From NCBI GenBank assembly GCA_024704765.1, contig JAKMXF010000307.1:310001-374000 (forward strand): a DNA stretch of 64,000 bases. Reading direction: 5' to 3'. The stretch is from Oopsacas minuta. Taxonomy: Eukaryota; Porifera; Hexactinellida; Lyssacinosida; Leucopsacidae. Under the pieces are notes generated by a model. It saw nothing but the letters and a program-made list of their open reading frames with translations, was not told where the DNA came from and made no database searches. The position numbers and the translations under genes are program-made. Positions 1-11,445 of this stretch are shown one piece after another (position 1 is the first letter of the stretch; every line of letters begins with the position of its first letter).

Positions 1-480
1 TGATGACACACGTTTATCAGAACTCTGCCTCCTAGCTTGTGAAAAAGAATTGACCAAAGCTCTCAGCATAAATAGCACAATAGAAATCTTCAATCTGTCA
101 AAAAGAAGAGGGCCTCTATAATTTTAAATTATCTATTAATTTAAAATAACACAGGTCAACAAAAATTTAACTTCATTATCTCATCAAGTATTAGATTGAC
201 ATCTTCTAAGCTAGTTTTTAACGCTGAATTCAAATCTACTTTCAGATTCTTTCCAGCACGCCCAGTTTGTTTTCCATCTACAAATCAATGATTTTCATGT
301 ATTTCCTAAATTTTTCCTGTTATTTTATGGTAGTGGCTGTCTTTTTGTCTTCTTACATGATAGCCATCTGAAATAAATCAAAGTTTGATGTTTTAGATTA
401 ATGCCAAGATAATATCAGTTATTATCCTAGCTCTTACATATAATTATTCACATTCATGCATGTATCAACTACTCACAAAC
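1..480. other. No gene recognised
   Basis: AT-rich sequence with no sustained reading frame and no recognisable repeat end. If the RhoGEF gene extends this far it would be intron or downstream sequence. Confidence 0.5.
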
Positions 481-499
481 TAAGGGAAAACACATATCC

Positions 500-2190
500 A
501 TCTAGAAGTATAAAGGTAGCTAACTAAATTAAAGTGTTGAGAGTATGACTTCTTTTTATATATCTTGTTGGAATTATCTCTGAAGAGCCTCCAACAGTAA
601 TCGGACATCATGCCCTCATTCCAGAAACCTTGGTATCGGGTTTCCATCTCCTGTATGTCTTGGTGGAATCTCTCACCCTGTTCATCACTTACAGCACCAA
701 AGTTCTCAGGGAATAATCAAGGTAAGAGTGCAAGAAGTGAAGTTTTAGCGACATGAGAAAGCCCATCTTCTCGTATGCGTTAAGCAAGGTTTTCACTCCT
801 TCTCTGTAGTTGGACGACTTTCTGTTGCCCAAAAAGTTTTCACAAACCCATTTGAAAGAATCCCAAGCACTCATTTCTAATTCGGATAATGTCTTCTCGA
901 AATCTGGATCTCTGAATACTTGTCTGATTTGTGCTCCTACAAATACTCCCTCTTTTATCTTTACCTCGCATAGTTTCGGAAATTTGCCTACCAAATGCAG
1001 AAATCCTGCTGAATTTGTGTTACCCATTGTTTTAACGAATGTTTTCATTAATCCAAGTTTAATATGAAGTGGGGGTAAGAAAACTTTGTTTGGATCTACC
1101 AATGGCGAATGCTGTAAATTGGTTTTCCCACTTCATAGGTTCTCTTCGGCCAATCACATTTTTTATAATGTTCACCAGTTGCTCGGCTGTCCCATAGACA
1201 TAGGAAACAACAATACTTTATAAAACCAAGTTGCAAGCCCATCAATAGCCCGATTATCTTAAGATCATCGCAGATATTCCATATATGTGTTCTATACTGC
1301 ATTGCCTCCAAAACTTCCTGCAAATTAACGAAGGTTTCTTTGAGATAGACGGAGTGAGCAATTGGAACGCCAGGCTTCAGATTTCCGTTATGCAACAGAA
1401 CAGCTTTCAAACTGCGTTTTGATGAGTCGATGAAAAGGCGCCAATCAGAGGAAGAATGTTCTTGTATTAGGTTTGCATTGAGTCCTTCGATATCATTACA
1501 ATAGCACAGTGGACCATCAGTGGTGTAGTATTGTGTGAGATCGAAATTACGCTTGCGATAGTGGGATACTAGGACATCTTTGTCGAGTAGGTTTTTCTGT
1601 TTGAGCCTGGATGCAAGGAGTTCAGCTTTGTCTTTAGATAAGTCTAGATCCCTGACCAGGTCATTCAATTCTCCCAGTGTAAATGTTTGTGGCTCTAGTA
1701 ATTCATCTTCCGGGACATTATTAGCATCTGTAGAATCTGCATGAACATCTTCCACCATATCACACCCGATTTTAATTTGCTGTGGCTTGGGAGTTGGGAT
1801 TGGTAATGAGATGTCGTGTGGAATTGGCCTGCGAGCAGGATCCAAATCTGGGTAAACAAGAGCGTGCTTATTCTTGGCTGAGAATCCTGTAATATCGATA
1901 AGGCAAAAGTAACAATCATTAAGGTGATTTTTCTGTTCCCTCCAGGCCATGGGTATTGCAAATGGCATTGAAACTTCCTTTTATTCAACCAATCACGTAG
2001 TCCACTTGAACAAGAAGTGCATATAACATGTGGTGCCCACGACTTATCTTAGTCACCAAGTGGACATTCGAAGTACAATTTGTATATGTTCTTTAATTGA
2101 TTTGTGATTGGTTGTCTTGGTGATTTTACGCAAAAAAATACCACAAACGTAACAGAAATTGTCGAGATGAGTTCTACAATTATGATGCAT
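500..2190 (-). pseudogene. Decayed copy of an uncharacterised Cys-rich transposase-like family
   Basis: This is a divergent relative of the genes at 15832-17512 and 34524-36216. Reading down the minus strand, the order is an N-terminal CYVCG motif near 2150, then WREQKNH and DCYFC near 1920, then an acidic linker and LNDLVRDLDL. Next come FIDSSKRSLKAVLLHNG near 1420, CFLCLWDSR near 1190 and LPPLHIKLGLMK near 1060, ending with GERFHQDI and DYCWRL near 600. The N-terminal part has several stops, one frameshift lies between the 290-codon block (1096-1968) and the next (689-1102), and another lies near 700, so the gene is dead. I recognise the protein as a family seen in many copies in invertebrate genomes without an assigned function. 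The D...D...E positions (FIDSSK, DDLK, GERFHQD) suggest an RNase H-like transposase, which is inference. No terminal repeats were found, so this is an old copy. Confidence 0.75.
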
Positions 2191-3040
2191 GTTTGTAATT
2201 TGATTGGCTTGAATTCAAATAAGTAAAGTCATTTATATTCCAGATAATTGAATCGAAATAGGCATGCTCATATAGCAATTTAGTAACTAGGTAATACTAT
2301 ACTATTGAAAAAGTGGATATTGGATTTCAGAATAACTAGACGTGCTAGAGAAATTCTGATTGCAGATTCGAGTTCAGCATTCAAAAGTATGCTAAGATAA
2401 ATGTATGTGATCTCTGATGAGAAATCTTGTTGAGTTGTCTTATTTGACATAAATAGATGAATATTATCATCGTATATCATTGAAATTTCCATGAGGACCA
2501 GAATAAATAGAGTTACTTGAATTTCGAAAAAATTCGAAAGAAAGCTTTTCTGATTTTGTCCGGTCAACGCATTGATGTAGTAAAAATATATTTGTACGCT
2601 CCGGTAAACGTCTGCAAATTGCTATAATTTCAAAATGTAAGCAGTATAAGCGATTAACAATAAATTACCATCTTCTTTGGTCTCGTGATAGATACAGTAC
2701 TCCAAAGACTATACTAGAACTAAAATATTTCCCTCCAGGCCATCATAACTAGACAACTAAATATCTTTTGGAAACAATCATACTTATAAATTGGGTGCTA
2801 TGTTCCAATATAAAAATACGTCAAATTTATGATTAGCCAAAAACGTTATACAGCATATATTTGGAATAAAATCGTTGTTAAGGTAATTAGATATTTACTA
2901 TTGCGAATAGCTATTTAAAATATTCCAAAATATGCTCTCTTTAGCTCGCTATAATCGAAATTCTTATGGGTCATATGTAAAATAGTCAATATTTTGCTAC
3001 CAAGCCGATGATGGAGATTCAAAAACCGTAGTTAAAATTA
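2191..3040. other. No gene recognised
   Basis: AT-rich. A 95-codon minus-strand open frame (2280-2567) has no motif I recognise and is probably chance. Confidence 0.4.
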
Positions 3041-3400
3041 TTATTGAGATCTTGCCTAATATGCCATATCGGCATACTGTGAGGAGGTTGCTCAAGTATT
3101 TTCATCCCAAACCTTTCAACATCTTCGATATCCCATTTGACTTTAAGATTGGATGCCTTATTTTGCAACAGCTGTATTCCTTTGGCTCCACTTTTGTGCC
3201 TGCACTCCAGGTAGTGTCTCTCAATAGCACTGACAACTTGAGTGCTTTAAAACCGTCCAATAACTCATTCTTAGGTACGCAAATCCTAGCTACTTGATCA
3301 TCCCATCGAAACATATTGCATACATTACTTTCTTTGGTCTGAAGTCTGGAATTGGGTTTTATTGATCGATTCGCCGGAGGTAGCCACATTAAGATTTTTC
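3040..3400 (-). other. Coding-like stretch, not recognised
   Basis: A minus-strand open frame (3102-3389) begins MWLPPANRSIK and runs 95 codons. A second minus-strand frame over about 3050-3200 reads like protein with stops. Base composition is slightly less AT-rich than the surroundings. This could be a remnant of a mobile-element gene. I cannot name a family, and both strands are open here, so it may be chance. Confidence 0.25.
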
Positions 3401-4216
3401 TTTAGATGAGTCCTGAGAATAATGAATTCAGGTTTCATAATCAGTCACTAACTCATCTAGCCTCGGTTTCATCTGATTTTCGAACCGTATCAACAGAATA
3501 TTGCAATTCGCTCGTGTTTTTCCTTCTGATTTTCAGATAATAAATATGGGACCCAGATGCAAGACACATTCCTAATTCTAAGTTCTTCGATATACTGTTC
3601 CAGTAGTACTCTCATTATAACTACATATCACCTAAATTGAATAGCGAGGGTAGTTGGATAAAGATTCCTTACTTTATTGATCGAAGTCCTGTCATCGCTG
3701 TTTAAAGCCATATCAAATATGTTATAAAAGTGAGATAGTCCAAACAACTGGTATTTCATGTAGATTCACGATAAAGGAAATTTAAGTGATATCTATGTAA
3801 GAATAGATATATGTTGGGGTAGATAAATATATCAATTTGGTAAAATTGAACATAATTCTAGTTTCTAATGTAGTGATCAGGCTGCCTGATTTTACTTGCA
3901 GAAATTATTGCTCAATAACAATTATCATGGAAAATGATGTTTTTCAAAGGGCTGGGAACTTATTTGAGATTTGAGGAAATGGGCTTACTGGAGTCTATTA
4001 GTAAATAATTTTCAATTTTCTGAAAATATATTTCTATCTAATCATATGTACTCCAGGCTTATCAATTGACCTGTTAGTTCTGTTTCAGAAATCGTCTTAC
4101 TACCACACCTGTTGTTCCGCCTAACTAATATCACTGATGTTAAACTGATAATCACCAGCTAGAATATATTGGATGATATTATATCAAAGAATTAAGTACA
4201 AAACTATATTTCAAAC
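3401..4216. other. No gene recognised
   Basis: AT-rich, no sustained frame, no repeat ends identified. Confidence 0.4.
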
Positions 4217-4218
4217 TA

Positions 4219-5523
4219 CAGAGTGACACATAAATACTGTTACAACCTTTAAAACTACCGTAGAGTAGATGAATACAATTCAATATCGTTGATACTTATC
4301 CAATATATTGTCTACATATCTATTTTATCTCAATAAATCACATCAGCTGTATCTCACTTAGAAGTTTTATAATCTCAACATTTTGTAATGGAGACTCGTA
4401 GTTCAGCTGTTATTGAGCTATTCAAGGCCGGAAAATGCAGAAATGAAATTGCCTCTTTGCTCAGTTACAATATAATGTTTATTTCACGAACTTTGTCACG
4501 GTTTGCTGATACAGGGGACGTGTTAGACCGACCACGACCTGGCCGTCCACGTACTGCACGGACAATTTCTTTGACCAAGAGGGTGCTACAACGGATTAAA
4601 CGAAATCTCGCCCGAAGTATTCAAAAATGGCCATTGAAACAAATACAAACAGGGAATCGATGCAGAAGCGTGTTTGTAATGATATGGACATGAAAGCATA
4701 CAAAAAGAAAAAAAGCAAGTCCTCACAGCCAAAAATAAAAGTATGAGGTTGGAAAGATGCAAGGCCATGCTTTTATGTTTCACCAATGGTCGATACAAGC
4801 AGATCCTTTTCTCTGATGAGAAATTATTTACTGTTCAGCAGGTCCTAAACAAGCAAAATCATAGGATTTCAGCCACCGATAAGAGTACTTTGCCTGAATC
4901 TACTTTTCGGGTCTCTAGAACGCAGAAACCAGCTTCAGTGATGGTATGGGCCAGGATTACTGCAACTGGCCGGACAACTTTGATATTTATCTCCAAGGTA
5001 TGAAAATCAACCAATCGGTTTATCAGGAATCAATTCTTGAGAATGTTTCGAAGCCTTGGGCACAATCACATTTTGGAAACGACCTATGGGAATTCCAGCA
5101 AGATTCTGCCCCAGCTCACAAGGCTAAAGGCACTCAAAAGTGGTGCAAGACCAATTTTCCGGGGTCATTTCTTCCGAAGGTGGCCCCCTTGTTCGCCAGA
5201 CCTCAACCAAATCGACTTCTCTAAATGGTCCATATTGGAGGAGAGGGTTAACGCTACACCCCATCGTTCAGTTGAGGTTCTTAAGAGTACATTATTAAGA
5301 GAGTGGTCAAAGATTCCGGATGAGCATGTGTGTGCCAGTGTAGACTCCTTCATCGTCCGTCTGAAAAGCTGCATTAAGGCAAAAGGCGATACATTAGAGC
5401 AATACTTTCTTAATTTTCAACCCTATAGTATACCTAAACATAATTTAGACTAATAGAACGATCGCTCCAATAGTTTATGTTTTCAGCCCTTATATATTTT
5501 AACAGTATTTATGTGTCACCCCG
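4219..5523 (+). mobile_element. Decayed Tc1/mariner element, DD37D (maT-like)
   Basis: A complete but inactive element of 1305 bp. The left end begins CAGAGTGACACATAAATACT and the right end, read in reverse complement, begins CGGGGTGACACATAAATACT. The ends therefore match over more than 20 bases with two differences near the tips. A TA dinucleotide flanks each side (4217-4218 and 5524-5525), the usual target duplication of this superfamily. The internal gene is broken, as described in its own entry. It is the same broad family as the intact element at 39564-40875 and the deleted one at 43821-44646, but its ends differ, so it is a separate subfamily. Confidence 0.9.
4388..5453 (+). pseudogene. 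Tc1/mariner (DD37D) transposase, frameshifted
   Basis: The start at 4388 opens a helix-turn-helix region followed by the linker motif RPRPGRPR. After a break near 4695 the frame resumes with the catalytic block ILFSDEKLFTV near 4805-4835. The second block, FQQDSAPAHKAKGTQ, lies near 5090-5125. A shift near 5160 separates it from WPPCSPDLNQID near 5180-5215, and the C-terminus runs to a stop at 5453. All three catalytic Asp positions are still visible (SDEK, QQDS, QID). The second-to-third spacing is 36 residues across the frameshift, consistent with DD37D. At least three breaks make it a pseudogene. Confidence 0.88.
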
Positions 5524-8200
5524 TAAAAATATGATCTATCTTTCAACAAAAATAATGCTAAACCCTTCCTTCTGCGAAATTGTAGTTAAACGCCTATTAT
5601 CAAATGTTTTTTGAAAGGTCAGGAGATTTATACATAGAATATTCCAGGGATGGGGATACTAAGTTCCTCAAAGGCTACATTTTATTCCTGGATATTTATT
5701 TAATTATTACCTTCAATTGTGAGATTTTAGAAACTTTAACACGTCGGCTTTAGAACCTATTTCCTAGCAGGATAAGGACATCTCCTTAATGTCAACAGGA
5801 ATTCAACAAACCTCTAAAGCACCCAGGGAGTTGAATCGCAGCTTGACAAATTAATTTTAGTTAGATAATCCTTAATATTTAATGGATACCATCATTACGT
5901 AATGGAATTAGTTGTACAAATATGTTTTTTAAGAATTTATCATGCTTCAGGATATGGAGTCCCTGCACACAAACTACAATCTCGTTACTCTTAAGTGCTC
6001 TTAAACTTTCCCTGCATATTCCAAACTAGCGTTGGCATTATGCGAGAGAATAGTTTATGGCAAGAAAGAGCTAGAATTCCGAGTTCCACTATCCATAATC
6101 CAGGGACAATCCACTCAATGAATGTACATTTGATTGACATATGTTGGTACGTATAGTTGATTGGGTAACATAGCTGTAAATTCCCTATATTGGGAATATT
6201 CATATATATATTGCACTATAATATTTTGGAAAGATAAAATACATAAAAATATTCCTACATAGTATATTCTTACATTGTTATCCACTGAACAATAATACAT
6301 AGAAATAAGTTTTTCATTCAGTCGCTCTGCCCGCCATTATACGAATGTTCACATCATTTGTTAAAAACCACTGGTTCTGTAAATAATTTCTCTCATCCAT
6401 CAAATAACTGAAGACAGTGGAATTCTATAAACATAGTCTGCATTAGGCTAAACTAGACGTATTGTAATTAGAGTGACTTCCAAATTGTTTTGATTCACCA
6501 ATTTTCAGGAGTTTACAGATATGGAATTATCGGTGAAAATAAGAATAGTATCCTAGATTGCCTATCAAAATTGACAGATAACATGTTGTCTGAAAGCTTT
6601 GAATTGGTTAGAATACAGCTGACTAATGCGAACACCCAGAACGTCAAATATCAACCAGGACAGCAGAGAAATATCGACCTAGGCTCATGTACAATTGATA
6701 CAAATATACCTATTGCTGTCAGGTAGGTAGAGGAGAGCCTGAGTATATCTAAACTACCATACATAGAAATATAACAGAGGACTTAAAATTGATCCTGGTT
6801 GTTAGTAGATGGGAGCCAAAATAATGAGCCAATTAGAGTACACGTCAACATGTAGAGGTTTATCGTTACTGACTAAAATAGCGGAAGAAAGAGATAGACT
6901 TCATTGAACTCATTACCGGTGTGGACCAAATTATATACATGTATTTACAGGAACCCATAATCCTACTCTGAACAAGCTAAAGAGCAAAAGGTCCTCAAGA
7001 AACAGAATGACAAGTCACTTTGGGGGTAGAGAGGCCGTACTGCAAATAGAATAGCAACTTGAGAAAACAACTACCTTCAATAGTGAGTATTATATAAAAG
7101 GGATTAGAAAACAGCTAGTAGCATTCAGGGTAAGCCGAGTTGGAAACTAAACAAAAAAGTTCTACTCCAACACACTAATGCTAGGTTCAAAGTCAATACT
7201 CTGAGCGATTAGAAGTTCGGGATTCGAATATCTCCCTCAACCAGCATATTGTCTAGTTCTGGCTCCAAAGGACTATTGATTGTTTGAGAAAACGATTTCC
7301 CTTCGTGAAAACATATTTAACGGATTTAGTGTGTTGAGGTCGGATGTAGAACTGTTAGTATAGGAGTAGAGCATATATAATAAAAGTTGTTAATTTTATG
7401 GTAAATATAGAATTATTGAACAATGATTCTATGAATGATAAAGACTATTTTCAGAGAAGGATAAATGTGCTACTTTGAACACATTTTGAAAAATTTTAAT
7501 AACCTAATAGACCACATAGTTCAGTAGCTTAAGTAGAAAAATGGTATGATCATCTTTACTGAGTTTGTTCCTGAACACAAATAACTCATTTTGGGATAAG
7601 GAACTCCAATTTTATTGTGTCGGATACAATTGATCACTTTACCGACACATTTGGAAGGTATTAATATCCAGCTAACGAGTATATGAGGTTCAAATATTAA
7701 TGCAGATAATTGTGATCAGTGTAAAACTCCCGGTTGTACAAGTGCTCACCACAACACTTTGTTCATGACAACGAAAAAATGTAATGTATATTTTCGGCCA
7801 CGACATATTCTTACAATGTGTATCTATTGTATGTTAAGAATTTTCGGGAATGTATCAAATAATAATCCAGTAAGCATTACTAGAAATATATCCATGGGAA
7901 TCATCAAATTTGCGGAATATTTTGCTCCATTGGAAGAGATTTCGATTGACAATGGTTGGATATATATGGGTAAATGATTGTATGAATTCTCATATCTCCT
8001 AAAAATCTCGAAGGATACAATTATCTCGTGGGCCATCGTTTGCCTAACTCTATCATATTTATGCGAAACAAATGCAGCGAATACAACAATAAATATGCAG
8101 AAACATTATAAGGGCAAGGGTATCAATGCAATGTGAAAACGATGGGAATGTTAACAAAATTATTGCAAAGTGCGAACAGGAATATTGGAAAATAACTACT
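5524..8200. other. No gene recognised (probable intron or downstream sequence)
   Basis: AT-rich, with only short open frames. The 78-codon plus-strand frame at 6490-6726 has no recognisable motif. If the exon at 8204-8342 is real, this stretch lies downstream of its splice donor on the minus strand. Confidence 0.4.
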
Positions 8201-8203
8201 TAC

Positions 8204-8342
8204 AGAAATCCACTTTTGCTTGTCAAATAAATTGAAAGCGTGAATATTCATTCTGGGAAATGGCTGAACATCATCAGAAAGAATTGCAAATATATCGTAA
8301 GCAGAAGGAGAAGGAGAAACAAGAACTCGCATTGCACATGTT
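8204..8342 (-). CDS. Candidate RhoGEF exon (end of a PH-like domain)
   Basis: The minus-strand frame reads TCAMRVLV at its start and HAFNLFDKQKWIS at its end. The end resembles the last strand and helix of PH domains in Rho exchange factors, where a Trp follows a Lys-rich turn. It is bounded downstream by a textbook donor, TCT|gtaagt, and upstream by a pyrimidine-rich tract ending in cag. The acceptor at 8342 gives a 139-bp exon with one base carried from the previous codon. An alternative acceptor at 8381 keeps the same frame. The DH exon at 21429-21695 ends in phase 0, so at least one more exon must lie between the two. The assignment rests on splice sites and weak domain likeness. Confidence 0.45.
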
Positions 8343-8734
8343 CTGAATGAGCAAACGTAAGAATATTGAGTTTTATCAATTCTGGTAACAATCAAACTCA
8401 AGTCAAATAGGAAAATATAATAAGATAAAAAATCATGCGAAACAAAAGGTCGTTTTGTTTCAACATCAGAGAAAGCACCCTAAATAAGAATATAAAATAG
8501 GCACAATAAGAAAATAAGACAGGAAATTTTGCTAAGATTCAAAAATGTTCACAAAAAATATAGGAAAATAGAGCTCTGCCTCACCTAAACTAACTGGCGC
8601 AACCTGAAGTAGTAGTTATAATATCTCAGAGTGAAATAAGCGAAATTAGGAAACAATAAACTGAATACTGCCGGCAAATTTTGAGTAAATCATAGGCTAA
8701 TAAACATAAGGCCGAACAGTATCTCGAAGTTTTG

Positions 8735-9255
8735 CCACCAAGGATGCAGTATTATCTGAAAGCATTTATAGACATGGTTTCTGTATTGCAGAAAGATGCA
8801 TTTTGGCTGAAGAAATGTAATAGATTTTTGTAGGAAATCTAATTTCACACAGATAAATGCTAAAAACTTTTAGGAATGTGTAAAATTTGTCCCTAGTAAG
8901 CATTTATTTAGCATAATATATAATTCTTTGATGCCTTGTAGAATGTGAAATATTGCATTTATCAACTAAAAGTGAATAAATGAAATGATCTATAGATCAT
9001 TTCTTTTATCCACTTTTAGTTGATTAATGCAATATTTATCACTCTGCAAGGCATCAAGGAATGATATATTTTACTAAATAAGTGCTTCCTAGAGACATAT
9101 CTTTGACACATTCCTAAAGATTTTCAGCATTTATTGATGTAAAATTTTATGTTCTACTAATCTGCGAAACATGTATTCAGGCAAAAATGCACCTTTTCTA
9201 CAATAAAGAACCATGTCTATAAATGCTTTCAGCTAATACAGCATCCCTGGTACTT
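8735..9255. repeat. 520-bp imperfect palindrome (fold-back repeat)
   Basis: Two arms of about 260 bp meet without a loop at AAATGATCTATAGATCATTT, centred at 8992/8993. Pairs include GCATTTATAGACATGG on the left with CCATGTCTATAAATGC on the right, and TATTGCATT with AATGCAATA near the centre. The arms have diverged by point changes and small gaps. It may be a fold-back transposon or an inverted duplication. No flanking duplication was established. Confidence 0.85.
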
Positions 9256-10082
9256 TTACTGTTAGACCTTAGATTAAAGGAGGCTAAGGAAAACAAAGTG
9301 TTGAAGCCAGAATGCTCCTACAAATTATGAGCTCAACTATAAGAACGTAATTCGTCAGGTAGGGATATGCCAGGCTCCAAGAAGTATTGCTCTGCTCGAC
9401 CCAGTATTTTGAACAGGTCTCAAGTGTGGGTAGATCCAATTAAGTGGTATGAGTGGGAATGGTGTTTTGATAATATTATAGCCTAATGATCAACTGTAAA
9501 AGTGCGAACTGGCGTAGGAACCGAGCAAAGATTTCTGGGGTCGATGAACACTACAAATGTGTCATTGGAGACAATGAAAAGAGTAGAATACAAAATAATT
9601 AGATAATTAAGCTAGGGTTATTATAACCGATGTCTATTTATCCGGGATCTACTGTACCTTGTTTTCAAGGCTTCCTATTAGTTGTCCCAGCTATTTTGGA
9701 ATTTGCTAATCTCATTTATCTCGAAAGTTTGACATTAAATTTGGGAAGACCTCGATCAAATATAGAGTGTCGAGTAGATAGTTCTGTTAGAAGCAGGAAT
9801 TTCTAAGAAAATTTCGCTAAACAACTATGGAAACAATCAAAATTGTGAATAACTAGTGAAGAAGAATTAAGCGTAGAAAGTAACTCTAGCTTATAGCAAA
9901 AATATTCGAGAAAATCATGGATGAATATATATTCTGAAAGGGTTCAGTAAATTTTCCCATTTATTCAACTTAAAAACAAAAAGAATGGCAATTATTGATT
10001 TTAGAACTAAGAATCCTAGTTGTAAAAAGTGAATGTAGTGAAAATAAATAGGGAGGAGATCTAATGTTAAAAAATAGAGAAA
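9256..10082. other. No gene recognised
   Basis: AT-rich intronic sequence with no sustained coding frame or repeat end. Confidence 0.4.
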
Positions 10083-10319
10083 TACAGGAGCATTCAATAT
10101 ACACTAATCATCGTATATTAGTAATGAAATAGCAGTTCTAAGCTAGTAATTCTCAGTGTAATTATATAGAACCATAATTCAACTTTCAAACAAAACTTAA
10201 AGAGAGTTGATCACATAATTATTTCCCAAGTTTCAGTCATTTTTAGAAACCTACAATTTCTCCTTTACATTTATCATGACTTCTTGTCCAAAATTTTCGG
10301 AGCTTGAACAACGAACGTA

Positions 10320-11054
10320 CATCAAATTTCGCAACACATTCTCTAAATCCCTCCAAAGTCTATTCATGACGAGTTGGCAACGATATTTGGAGAAGATACT
10401 TTATCGTATTCAACTGTCAGGAGGTGGGTGAGCCTATTTAGGGAAGGTAGGACCTCTGTCCAAGACGCCCCTCGTCCAGGAGCACCAAACTGGAGACCAA
10501 CAATGACAAATTGAGTGAAGTAAAGCAATATGTTGAGTCTCTTCCGCATTCTTCGGTTGAGGAGGTAGCTAACTATGTTGGCATTTCAACGGGAAGTGCA
10601 CACACAATTCTGAAGGCGGATTTAGAACAGAGGAAGGTCCATGTGTGATGGGTACCACATTGCTTAACCTTTCCACAAATGCCGCGAGACTCCAAATGGC
10701 TAAGGAAAACCTTGAAATTTATGAAGGGAGTGACTCTAGGCGGTTATTAGAGAGAGTAACAGAAGATAAAACATGGATACAATTCAAACCACCGATCAGA
10801 AAGCAAGATGGCAGAGTATGGCTAAAGAAGGAAGAGGTACCTCCAGCTGTTTGTGTGTCCGATTTCCGTGCCCCGAAGGTCTTGTACTGCATATTTTTCG
10901 ATGGTCCAGGTCCTGTAGCCCAAATCCCTGTTCCCAAAGGTCAGACACTCACAGGACAATTTTACGCAGATGTGGTGTTGCCTGAAGTCGAAAACATTAT
11001 CTTAAGATAGTCCAAAGACTGGAACTCGTGGTCTCAAGATTTTGCACAATAATG
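10320..11054 (+). pseudogene. mariner transposase, N-terminal and central part
   Basis: A frameshifted helix-turn-helix region at 10320-10500 is followed by a better preserved block (10645-11010) with RRLLERVTEDKTWIQF, the first catalytic block. The usual sequence is TGDETW; here the residue after Asp is Lys instead of Glu. PKGQTLTGQFYADVVLP and the start of the second catalytic block, ILHNNAGH, follow near 11030-11060, with Asn where the catalytic Asp is expected. The reading stops where the 3.1-kb element begins and resumes at 14175. Confidence 0.82.
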
Positions 11055-11062
11055 CTGGACAT

Positions 11063-11431
11063 TAGGCCGGATCGAGAAAAGTATAAATCATCGGTTCAAC
11101 TTCTACCTAAGGGAAAAGTTGCCTTTACCATTTTCTAGGAAAATGCGAGACTTAAATTTGAAAAATATTTCGATTTGACCCTTGCGGTTTTATATTTTTG
11201 CTGTGTCACTTTCGCAAAATTGATTTTATATTGTCCGAATTTTCAAATTCCTTTGACTTAGCCCCTTTATATATATTATTTGGTAATAGTAAGTCGCATA
11301 TTTGCTATTGAATGGTATATTAATCGAATTTCTATGTCCAAGGATACTCAAGTTATCAAGATTTCTTTTGCATATTCTATCATACCCTAATATTATTACC
11401 CACCCCCCTTTTTTCCGATTATTTGAAAATT
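11063..11431 (+). repeat. Left terminal inverted repeat of the 3.1-kb element
   Basis: 369 bp, matching 13798-14166 in reverse complement with no length difference. By eye there are only about three substitutions, for example near 11090, 11275 and 11340. Includes the C-rich run CCCACCCCCCTT near its inner end. Confidence 0.92.
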
Positions 11432-11445
11432 ATTAGCTTTTTTAT

